Shown here one piece after another: positions 24,501 to 36,500 of a stretch of DNA of 64,000 nucleotides. The notes beneath the pieces were generated by a model, which saw only the letters and a list, made by a program, of their open reading frames with translations, made no database searches and was not told the origin of the DNA. The position numbers and the translations under genes are program-made. Numbering within the stretch: position 1 is the stretch's first letter; every line of letters starts with the position of its first letter. Where the stretch lies: positions 16,787,994 through 16,851,993 of the forward strand of contig NC_064040.1 of the NCBI RefSeq assembly GCF_932526225.1. The letters are read 5' to 3'. Origin of the DNA: Nematostella vectensis. Taxonomy: Eukaryota; Cnidaria; Anthozoa; Actiniaria; Edwardsiidae.

Positions 24501-27500
24501 AATGGGCAACACCTGTTGTCCCGGTGGTGAAGAAATCTGGTGGTATACGCCTGTGCGGGGATTTCAAGGTTACGTTAAACCCTGAGTTAGTGGCCGATTC
24601 CTATCCCCTTCCAACCCTAGATGATCTGCAAGAAAAAATGAACGGTGGGTCTTTCTTTTCTAAGTTAGACCTTACCAAAGCATACTCCCAGATACCACTC
24701 GACGACTCTGCTAAACAGTTCACAACCCTGACCACTCACAAAGGATTGTACGCCTACAACCGACTTCCATTTGGCGTAGCGTCCTCAGCGGCGATTTTCC
24801 AGCGACAGATGGACAGAATTTTCAAGGACCTTCCACAAGTACTGTGTTACCAAGACGACATTCTGGTGACAGGAAGAGACAGCGAAGAACACCTTACAAA
24901 CCTGGAAGAAGTTTTGCGACGCCTACACGCCAACGGTCTCACAGCACAACGAGAGAAGTGCGAATTCATGCAGCCATCGCTAAAATACCTCGGTCACGTC
25001 ATCGACAAAGACGGAATCCACCCCACGAGTGACAAGGTAGAAGCCATCAAGACGGCACCATCACCTCAGGATGTAACCCAGCTCCGTGCGTTCTTAGGCC
25101 TGGTAAACTACTACCAGAAGTTCCTACCCAACCTATCACAGGTCTTACAACCTCTTCATCAACTGCTGAAGAAGGACACCAAGTGGTACTGGAGTGCCGA
25201 ATGCCAGAAAGCGTTCACCAATGTCAAATCAATGATCACAGTTGACAACGTGCTGGTGCCCTATAACCCAGATCTCCCAATCATACTCGACTGTGATGCG
25301 TCGGCATACGGCCTGGGTGCTGTTCTGTCGCACCAAATCCCCGATGGGACAGAGCGTCCCATCGCGTTTGCCTCGCGGACAATGAACAGCAGCGAGAAGA
25401 ACTACGCACAGATCGACAAAGAAGCCCTCTCCATAATCTTTGGCGTTACCAGATTCCATATCTATCTCTACGGACGCAACTTCACCCTCAGAACGGACCA
25501 CCAGCCGCTCATGGCCATACTGGGCCCCAAGAGAGGAATCCCTCCCATAGCAGCCATGCGCATGCAACGATGGGCCACCAAGTTATCGGCATACTCGTAT
25601 GATATCCAATACAGGTCATCTAATGACCACTCCAACGCAGATGCTCTTTCTCGCCTCCCCCAACACAAGGCTCCCAAGGATGGGTATTTTGACCTCGCCG
25701 ATTTATACCAAGTGGAACAGATGGATCGTCTTCCCGTCACAGCAGATGACATAAGAGAGCACACGGCAGCTGACCCCTTGCTCCACAAAGTACACGATTA
25801 TGTGCTGAACGGATTCCCTCGCACGACCCCGAGCAACAATATGAAACCGTTCCTGACGTGTGCACCCGAACTATCTCTTCACGAGGGATGTGTCATGCGA
25901 GGCCATCGCGTTGTCATTCCGAGCGCACTGAGAGCACGCACTCTAGACGAGCTGCACGAGAGTCATTTAGGAATTGTCAAGATGAAGGAGCTTGCCCGTG
26001 GCCACATATGGTGGCCAGGAATAGATAAAGACATTGAGGACCTGGCAAAGAGTTGTGGACCGTGCAACACCACACGGAATGCACCCCCATCGCAGTACCA
26101 CCCATGGGCCTACCCACAAGCACCATGGGAGAGGATACACATTGACTTTGCCGGACCCGTGGATGGGATACATTTTCTAGTTGTTGTCGACGCTTACTCC
26201 AAATGGCTGGAAATAGTTCCCATGCGCACGACTACAGCTCCGGCAACCATCAAGGTTCTTCATGATCTTTTTGCTCGTTTCGGGCTACCCATTCACGTAG
26301 TCAGTGACAATGGCTCACAATTCACTTCAGAAGCTTTCGACAAGTTCATGAAGCAGAATGGCATTAAACACACCACTACAGCACCGTACCACCCAAAGAG
26401 CAACGGCCAGGCTGAAAGATTCGTCCAAACCTTCAAGTTGGCATACGAAGCCGGGCAGGGTCCTCCATCGCAGATCATTGCAGACTTCCTCTTGAAACAG
26501 CGCAACACCTCTAATGCAACTACCCAGCAAACACCGGCCAAACTTATGTTGGGAAGAAACCTGCGCACACGTTTAGATTTGTTGTCGCCATACAGACCAG
26601 CATCTCCTAAGACGGCACCTGCACTATCACAACCGTCACGATGCTTTACCATTGGCCACAAGGTATGGTATCGAGACTTCAGCGTCTCTGGGGGGAAGTG
26701 GTCTCCAGGGTGCGTAACAACAAAGATCGGGAATGTGATGTACGAAGTACAGCCAGACAAGTTCCCCCAACAACACGTTCGACGTCATTCAGACCAGCTC
26801 TGCGAAAGAACTGCACCTCCTTATCAAGATAGCATGTCTCACCGAGATCACCAGCTACTTCCGATGACCACGCCAGCAGCTGAGCCACTCAGCTGCACAG
26901 AGGAAGATGGCGACGCTACAGAAACATTAAATCCCCCTCAAACAACAAGACAGCAAAATCCACCGACGATCAGTGAGGAAGTTCCCGAGGATGCGGGAGA
27001 GCTGGACATGCCTAGGAGATCGTCACGCGCGAACAAGGGCATAGCGCCAGACAGGCTGAACTTATAATCGGACACGTTACGTCGTTAGTTAGGCTACCCC
27101 CGACCCCACAGCTTCCTTAGAAGAGGGGGAAATGTTATATATGTTGTGTACACACGTTGGGTACCCTGTGCGGAAGCGCGGTTACTCAGCTGGTCAGAGT
27201 GTTCTCCAGTGTATGAACAGGCTCGTTGATTATATGCTAAATAAAGGTTCATTAACACCTTCCTACATACTCAACATTTTTTTAAAAGTCAACTGTAGTT
27301 TTATTTGAACTAAAAAGATAAAAAACTTCCACCCCCTACTTATCAATCTACACTGCTACTCTGAAAGTTAATGAATGCCCTGGATGTCATCAGTAGGATC
27401 AACCTTAGCAATTTTTGCCATCCAGTTGAACCGATTAGGCTGCCAACATTTTTGTATATCTTGTATATCTAGGCTCATAAGGGTGGGGTGCCTGTACCCC

Positions 27501-30500
27501 CCTTTACCCCCCTTCACCCCCCTTCACCCCCCTTTTGAAGAATTGCCAAATCTTTGAAGTTTTGTTTATGAAATTTACGACTGTACACCCCATTTAATAT
27601 CTTTTTTAGAGCTGTCACATGTCTTTTTCCATATTTTAGATCCTTTGCATCAGGAATATTCAACAAACTTGCTCAAATGATTGAAGGTACTGCACTCCAT
27701 AATACTGAATCCATCCGCAAATCTGACTTCTTGGTAAGTTTTTTTAGAGACCATAATGTTTTCTGACTGCCTTATTTTTTCTTTTCTTTTCAGGTTTGAC
27801 AACTCCAGTTGAAATGAAACTCAAGCTTATTCCAATATTCAGACACATGTACTTTGATGCAGATCTGACAACAAAGGTTAATTGAATTAGTCATGCCTTC
27901 ACATTTCTGCCAATTATTTTATTGCAATTATCTCAGTTACTAGAGAGATGGATGCTTTGTGTGATTGTGTCTGGAATATGTGTTAAGGACTGTCCTTCTT
28001 TAAGCCTCTTAATACACAAAATTTAATGCATACCAGTTCAGTTTGGAGTAACCCAGGATTGGGAATGTTAAAATGTACAGATAGTTCTAAATTATGTCTA
28101 AATTATAGTTTTCACTTTATATACATTATAGCTCTATACTATCACAAAGTCAAAATCTCTTTGTAGGGTTCAACATACACACACATTAAGCAAAATGATT
28201 TTTATCAATAATTTCTCATGTGAAGATTTGTTGACGCCATATGGTCATTTCTGTCCTGTAGGTGTATGCGCTATGTTCAACTCTACTCAGCTCTCATCCG
28301 GCATGCCGATTTGTGGTGGTCACTCTACACACTCTCTCCTGTCTCGCCGCAGCCAGCATCAACAGCATCCCCCAGCAGGTAGAGTATACACCCTTAACAC
28401 GTCACCTCACTCAGGTAGAGTATACACCCTTAACACGTCACTTCACGTAACCTCACTCAGGTAGAGTATAGAGCCTTAGCAAGTCACCTCACTCAGGTAG
28501 AGTATAGAGCCTTAGCACGTCACCTCACGTCACCTCACTCAGATACAGTATACACCCTTAACACGTCACCTCACGTCACCTCACTCAGGTAGGGTATAGA
28601 GCCTTAGCAAGTCACCTCACGTCACCTCACTCAGGTACAGTATACACCCTTAGCACGTCACCTCACTCAGGTACAGTATACACCCTTAGCATGTCACCTC
28701 ACTCAGGTAGAGTATAGAGCCTTAGCACGTCACCTCACTCAGGTAGAGTACACACCCTTAGCACGTCATCTCACTCAGGTAGAGTATAGAGCCTTAGCAC
28801 GTCACCTCACTCAGGTAGAGTATACACCCTTAGCACGTCACCTCACTCAGGTAGAGTATAGAGCCTTAGCACGTCACCTCACTCAGGTAGAGTGTACACC
28901 CTTAGCACGTCACCTCACTCAGGTAGAGTATAGAGCCTTAGCACGTCACCTCACTCAGATACAGTATACACCCTTAGCACGTCACCTCACTCAGGTAGAG
29001 TATAGAGCCTTAGCACGTCACCTCACTCAGGTAGAGTGTAGAGCCTTAGCATGTTACCTCACTCAGGTAGAGTATAGAGCCTTAGCACGTCACCTCACTC
29101 AGGTACAGTATACACCCTTAGCATGTCACCTCACTCAGGTAGAGTATAGACCCTTAGCACGTCACCTCTCTCAAATAAAAGGGGGTATACCCACACATCC
29201 CCATACAACACTGAATCCCCAGAGCACCCTCTCTCGTGATATATCCCCACCACTACTAGCTCTACCCCCACCCCCTAAATACTTTTTACTTGAGCACCTT
29301 CATTTACTTATTAATCATCGTTTTTGCACCTAACAACACTCTAGGCTCTGAAAGGTGATCATCACCCAAGCTAATCACCCTTGCACCTTAAATACTTGTT
29401 GGCACAGTCATATCCTCAGCACTTGTCGGCACAGTCATATCCTCAGCACTTTGTTTTCCTTGAATCAGCTTAAGAAAACACCATGTGAAAAATGCTTTTC
29501 CTTAATCAGCAACTTTTAATGCCATCAAGATTTTTATCATTCTTATCAATTATAAAACTTGTTTAAATGCTTTTTGGTAAACAGACTATGCACCTTGTTC
29601 AAACATTATTATCTTGAACACCCATTAGCACCCTACTCACCTCCCAGCTTGCTCTAAGCGCATTAGGTTACCCTGTGATAACAAGCACCCTTTGTATTCA
29701 ACCACCACTTATTTTACACATGGTGTCAAGCCAGATATTATTTGCTCATGTTTCTTTCTCCACATCAGGTTGATCTTCTTCTATCCTACCTCACTGGTGA
29801 CCCACGTAAAGCGGTGAAGACGCAGGTTATTGCGGATCTGAAACTGCTTGCTAACACAGCTCCACACATGTGGGAATCGTCACATGTTGAGGTGTGTCAT
29901 AGTAAAGATTGCACTGTTTAATGTTTTTATGCTGTGGAATACCTGCAGTACCTTAAACATAATCCTGGGTCGTTTCCCCTCTCTGTTTCCATCTTTGGTG
30001 GAATGGTTGTTATTTGTTGTGTCATTGTAAAGTCATTCTTAGACGTTTATCTAATCAACATTGTGGTGGAGTATTTTTGTTAAGACATGGTGGTGAAATA
30101 GGCTTATATCTGTATAATATAATATTGGAGTATGGCTCCATGCAATCTACAGTCATGAGTTCAAGTCCCTCTGTACATTTTTGTTGTGATGATTGGGTGT
30201 GATGTATTTAAAGTGTGATGCATTGAAGCTCATCTCTTTTATTGTAGTCCCTCTGTACATTTTTGTTGTGAAGATTAAGTGTGATGTATTGAAGCTGATC
30301 TCTTTTATTGTAGTCCCTCTGTACATTTTTGTTGGAGACAGAGTATGATGTATTAAAACTCAGCGGACTCAACACACTTGTTGCATTATCTACAACGTTA
30401 GCTGTCAATCACTTGAATTGTGAAAAAGGTAATGCACATTTTTTCCTGGTTTTATTTGTTTTCTAGAAATGGAGCATACTGCTCCCTGTGAGCCCATTAT

Positions 30501-33500
30501 TGTAGACATGTTTTAAGTTGAAGGTCTAACCAGGAGTTTTGACAGGGCTTCTGGAATTACGCGCTTGTGCGGAAGCGCGTAATTTGGCTTTTCCCTCGTA
30601 ATCCTCAAATTTCCGCGTAATCCTGCGTAATTCGTCTAAATTTTGAAAGACAAAACATTTAATTGCACAGCTGATGTGTTCTTTTAGGGTTCTTACCTCT
30701 ATTTCTCGTAAAAAAGAGAGAAATTCTTCGTAAGAGTGCGATATTTCGAACTGAATTTCGAAAACAAATAAAATGACTAGGCGTTCTTTGCTAAACCGCC
30801 ATGGCCAAGGACTAATAATAAAATACCTTTTTTAATTGGCTGGTGGCTAGGAACCAATGAAAACTTGCCTAAGATATTTTCACGCAAAAATTAACCTTTT
30901 CAATTTATTTTGTGCTTTCCTTCGGTACAAAATGTAGTTTGGGCGTAACAGTTGGTATTCCGTGTAATTTAGCGCGTTATTCAGAAAAGAATTCCGCAAA
31001 ATTTTGATTTTTAAAGAAAAATGTTTTGCAAAATCCCGCGTAATTTAGCGCGTAATGATTGATTTTCCGCGTAATTTAGAAAAGAATCCCGTGTAATTTT
31101 GAGTTTTTTTCCGCGTAATTCCAGAAGCCTTGTTTTGAGTAACAAGTGTATCTAACCCTTGCAAACAGCCTTGGAAACAAGGTCTAATCCAAATAATGAC
31201 TATGCTCTTTCATAAAGTGTTTTGACCTGCAAGCAATGTTTATTGAAAATGGCTGAATGGTTCTATGCAGTGTTGCAGGTTTGTGAGCTTGAGACAAACT
31301 CATCCAACTTGGCAATCGCAGCGGTCAGCACTAAACTTCTTGTGAATATAGCAACCGCCAGACTCGACCAAGGTATCATACTATTAGTATGCTAATGAAG
31401 TACATGTCAAATTGTCGATAGTTGTTTTTATAAGTCACATGTCACAGCGAGTTCAGGAATATCCAAACTTCATTTACTTCCATACTCATCACTCATTGCA
31501 GACCCTGCTAATAGCAGTCTGTGTGAGAATGCTGTCCAAGTATTGGAGACTAATTCTGTAATCTGCTGTGTTGGCAATGATGTCCACTCATTAAAGGTAG
31601 GTTAGGGTCAAGACAGGTTTGCATTAATAATCAGGCTTGTAGCAGGAGGTGGACGCATATGTCTTCCCCCCCCCCACCCCCTGTCCCCAATATTTAAAAT
31701 AAAACAGTAGGACTGTGCCCCCTCCCCCCTCATTATTGTCTCTATGTTTCTGTGTCATGCCGCCTCCCCATGTATTTCAAGGCCTGCTACAAGTCTAAGA
31801 ATACAATACAACATAAATTTAGTAGTTCATCTTGTTGAGCTAGAAGATCATGTTTGTTACAACATAAATTTAGTAGTCATCTTGTTGAGCTAGAAGATCA
31901 TGTTGTTTTATTGCAGATGTGCTTGTCAAGTATGAATCACCTTGTCGATAGCTATCATGATGGGTGTGCACCCTTGATTGACAGCTTGATAACACTCTTG
32001 CCGACTGTGTCAGGTAATAGAACACCATTCATCAGAGTTCCCATACACTGTGGCTATAAGTAATATGATTATTTATTTGAAAGTATGCCTGCTATTCTTG
32101 GTAAAAAATAATTTAATTGATTCAATGTCAAGGCTACAGTAGCTGACAATGTTTTTTGTGGCTTGCCAAACATCAACACTTTCTTGGTTATTTTTCACAC
32201 AATTACAGTAATGAGGCATCACAGTGTGTGTTTTAATAAATATAAAAATGGAGTTCAAAAAGATAAGAATTAATCACATTTGATAATAAGCATGTCATCA
32301 CCACCACCACCACTATCATCACCACAATAACCATCTTTCATGTATCATCTTTCTAATCATTATCAGTACCACTAATATTTGATATTTCTCTTAGACTCCA
32401 CAGCTCTGTGGCTTTGTCATGCATTGGTAACCATGGCAACTCAAATTCCATCAGCCCTTGTCAATCACAGAGGGGAAATGATATCTTATTTCACTGCAGT
32501 CACATCACCAAGTGATGCTGATGATGTGTTTGGAGCCAGAGATTCCAGTCAGGGAAACAGCGACACGATAGTGAGTAGTAGGGACCTTAAGCAATTGTGA
32601 TGACGACGGACTTGATAGTGAGTAGTAGGGACCTTAAGCAAGAGGACAACGATGGACTTGATAGTGAGTAGCAGGGACCTTTAGCAAGGGTGACGACGGA
32701 CTTGATAGTGAGTAGTAGGGACCTTAAGCAAGGGTGATGACGACGGACTTGATAGTGAGTAGTAGGGACCTTAAGCAAGGGTGACAACGATGGACTTGAT
32801 AGTCAGTAGTAGAGACCTTAAGCAATGGTGACAATGACGGACTTGATAGTGAGTAGTAGGGACCTTAAGCAAGGGTGATGACGAGGGACTTGATAGTGAG
32901 TAGTAGGGACCTTAAGCAAGGGTGACAACGACGGACATGATAGTGAGTAGTAGAGACCTTAAGCAATGGTGACAACAACGGACTTGATAGTGAGTAGTAG
33001 GGACCTTAAGCAAGGGTGACGACGGACTTGATAGTGAGTAGTAGGGCCCTTAAGCAAGGGTGACAACAACGGACTTGATAGTGAGTAGTAGGGACCTTAA
33101 GCAAGGGTGATGACGACGGACTTGATAGTGAGTAGTAGGGACCTTAAGCAAGGGTGACAACGATGGACTTGATAGTCAGTAGTAGAGACCTTAAGCAATG
33201 GTGACAATGACGGACTTGATAGTGAGTAGTAGGGACCTTAAGCAAGGGTGATGACGAGGGACTTGATAGTGAGTAGTAGGGACCTTAAGCAAGGGTGACA
33301 ACGACGGACATGATAGTGAGTAGTAGAGACCTTAAGCAATGGTGACAACAACGGACTTGATAGTGAGTAGTAGGGACCTTAAGCAAGGGTGACGACGGAC
33401 TTGATAGTGAGTAGTAGGGCCCTTAAGCAAGGGTGACAACAACGGACTTGATAGTGAGTAGTAGGGACCTTAAGCAAGGGTGACGACGACAGACATGATA

Positions 33501-36500
33501 GTGAGTAGTAGGGACCTTAAGCAAGGGTGACGACGACGGACATGATAGTGAGTAGTAGGGACCTTAAGCAAGGGTGACGACGGACTTGATAGTGAGTAGT
33601 AGGGCCCTTAAGCAAGGGTGACAACGACGGACTTGATAGTGAGTAGTAAGGACCTTAAGCAAGGGTGACGACGACAGACATGATAGTGAGTAGTAGGGAC
33701 CTTAAGCAAGGGTGACGACGACGGACATGATAGGGAGTAGTAGGGCCCTTAAACAAGGGTGACAACGACGGACTTGATAGTGAGTAGTAGGGACCTTAAG
33801 CAAGGGTGATGACGACGGACTTGATAGTGAGTAGTAGGGACCTTAAGCAAGGGTGACAACGATGGACTTGATAGTGAGTAGCAGGGACCTTTAGCAAGGG
33901 TGACGACGGACTTGATAGTGAGTAGTAGGGACCTTAAGCAAGGGTGATGACGACGGACTTGATAGTGAGTAGTAGGGACCTTAAGCAAGGGTGACAACGA
34001 TGGACTTGATAGTGAGTAGCAGGGACCTTTAGCAAGGGTGACGACGGACTTGATAGTGAGTAGTAGGGACCTTAAGCAAGGGTGATGACGACAGACATGA
34101 TAGTGAGTAGTAGGGACCTTAAGCAAGGGTGACAACGGACTTGATAGTGAGTAGTAGAGACCTTAAGCAAGGGTGACGACGACGGACTTGATAGTGAGTA
34201 GTAGGGACCTTAAGCAAGGGTGACAACGATGGACTTGATAGTGAGTAGTAGGGACCTTAAGCAAGGGTGACAACAGACTTGATAGTGAGTAGTAGGGACC
34301 TTAAGCAAGGGTGACAACGACGGACTTGATAGTGAGTAGTAGGGACCTTAAGCAAGGGTGACGACGACGGACGTCATAGTGAGCAGTAGGGACCTTAAGC
34401 AAGGGTGACAACGATGGACTTGATAGTGAGTAGTAGAGACCTTAAGCAATGGTGACAACAACGGACTTGATAGTGAGTAGCAGGGACCTTAAGCAAGGGT
34501 GACAACGATGGACTTGATAGTGAGTAGTAGGGACCTTACGCAAGGGTGACAACGTTGGACTTGATAGTGAGTAGTAGGGACCTTAAGCAATTGTGATGAC
34601 GACGGACTTGATAGTGAGTAGTAGGGACCTTAAGCAAGGGTGACAACGATGGACTTGATAGTGAGTAGCAGGGACCTTTAGCAAGGGTGACGACAGACTT
34701 GATAGTGAGTAGTAGGGACCTTAAGCAAGGGTGATGACGACGGACTTGATAGTGAGTAGTAGGGACCTTAAGCAAGGGTGACAACGATGGACTTGATAGT
34801 GAGTAGCAGGGACCTTTAGCAAGGGTGACGCTGACTTAATAGTGAGTAGTAGGGACCTTAAGCAAGGGTGATGACGACGGACTTGATAGTGAGTAGTAGG
34901 GACCTTAAGCAAGGGTGACAACGATGGACTTGATAGTGAGTAGCAGGGACCTTTAGCAAGGGTGACGACGGACTTGATAGTGAGTAGTAGAGACCTTAAG
35001 CAAGGGTGACGACGACGGACTTGATAGTGAGTAGTAGGGACCTTAAGCAAGGGTGACAACGATGGACTTGATAGTGAGTAGTAGGGACCTTTAGCAAGGG
35101 TGACAACAGACTTGATAGTGAGTAGTAGGGACCTTAAGCAAGGGTGACAACGACGGACTTGATAGTGAGTAGTAGGGACCTTAAGCAAGGGTGACGACGA
35201 CGGTCGTCATAGTGAGCAGTAGGGACCTTAAGCAAGGGTGACAACGATGGACTTGATAGTGAGTAGTAGAGACCTTAAGCAATGGTGACAACAACGGACT
35301 TGATAGTGAGTAGCAGGGACCTTAAGCAAGGGTGACAACGATGGACTTGATAGTGAGTAGTAGGGACCTTAAGCAAGGGTGACAACGTTGGACTTGATAG
35401 TGAGTAGTAGGGACCTTAAGCAATTGTGATGACGACGGACTTGATAGTGAGTAGTAGGGACCTTAAGCAAGGGTGACAACGATGGACTTGATAGTGAGTA
35501 GCAGGGACCTTTAGCAAGGGTGACGACAGACTTGATAGTGAGTAGTAGGGACCTTAAGCAAGGGTGACGACGGACTTGATAGTGAGTAGTAGGGCCCTTA
35601 AGCAAGGGTGACAACAACGGACTTGATAGTGAGTAGTAGGGACCTTAAGCAAGGGTGATGACGACGGACTTGATAGTGAGTAGTAGGGACCTTAAGCAAG
35701 GGTGACAACGATGGACTTGATAGTCAGTAGTAGAGACCTTAAGCAATGGTGACAATGACGGACTTGATAGTGAGTAGTAGGGACCTTAAGCAAGGGTGAT
35801 GACGAGGGACTTGATAGTGAGTAGTAGGGACCTTAAGCAAGGGTGACAACGACGGACATGATAGTGAGTAGTAGAGACCTTAAGCAATGGTGACAACAAC
35901 GGACTTGATAGTGAGTAGTAGGGCCCTTAAGCAAGGGTGACAACGACGGACTTGATAGTGAGTAGTAAGGACCTTAAGCAAGGGTGACGACGACAGACAT
36001 GATAGTGAGTAGTAGGGACCTTAAGCAAGGGTGACGACGACGGACATGATAGTGAGTAGTAGGGCCCTTAAACAAGGGTGACAACGACGGACTTGATAGT
36101 GAGTAGTAGGGACCTTAAGCAAGGGTGATGACGACGGACTTGATAGTGAGTAGTAGGGACCTTAAGCAAGGGTGACAACGATGGACTTGATAGTGAGTAG
36201 CAGGGACCTTTAGCAAGGGTGACGACGGACTTGATAGTGAGTAGTAGGGACCTTAAGCAAGGGTGATGACGACGGACTTGATAGTGAGTAGTAGGGACCT
36301 TAAGCAAGGGTGACAACGATGGACTTGATAGTGAGTAGCAGGGACCTTTAGCAAGGGTGACGACGGACTTGATAGTGAGTAGTAGGGACCTTAAGCAAGG
36401 GTGATGACGACAGACATGATAGTGAGTAGTAGGGACCTTAAGCAAGGGTGACAACGGACTTGATAGTGAGTAGTAGAGACCTTAAGCAAGGGTGACGACG

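Larger units (their letters stand above)
22856..27276 (+). mobile_element. intact Ty3/gypsy (Mag-like) LTR retrotransposon in INTS7 intron 5
   Basis: Two 144-bp LTRs (22856-22999, 27133-27276) begin TGTTATATATG and end ACTCAACA, and appear identical base for base. Flanks suggest a 5-bp TTTTT duplication, which is ambiguous because of the T-run on the right. After the 5' LTR, CTGGCGACGAGCTGG (about 23001) is the likely primer-binding region. GAAGAGGGGGAAA just before the 3' LTR is the polypurine tract. It is in sense orientation with INTS7. Identical LTRs and one unbroken gag-pol frame indicate a very recent insertion. Confidence 0.95.
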
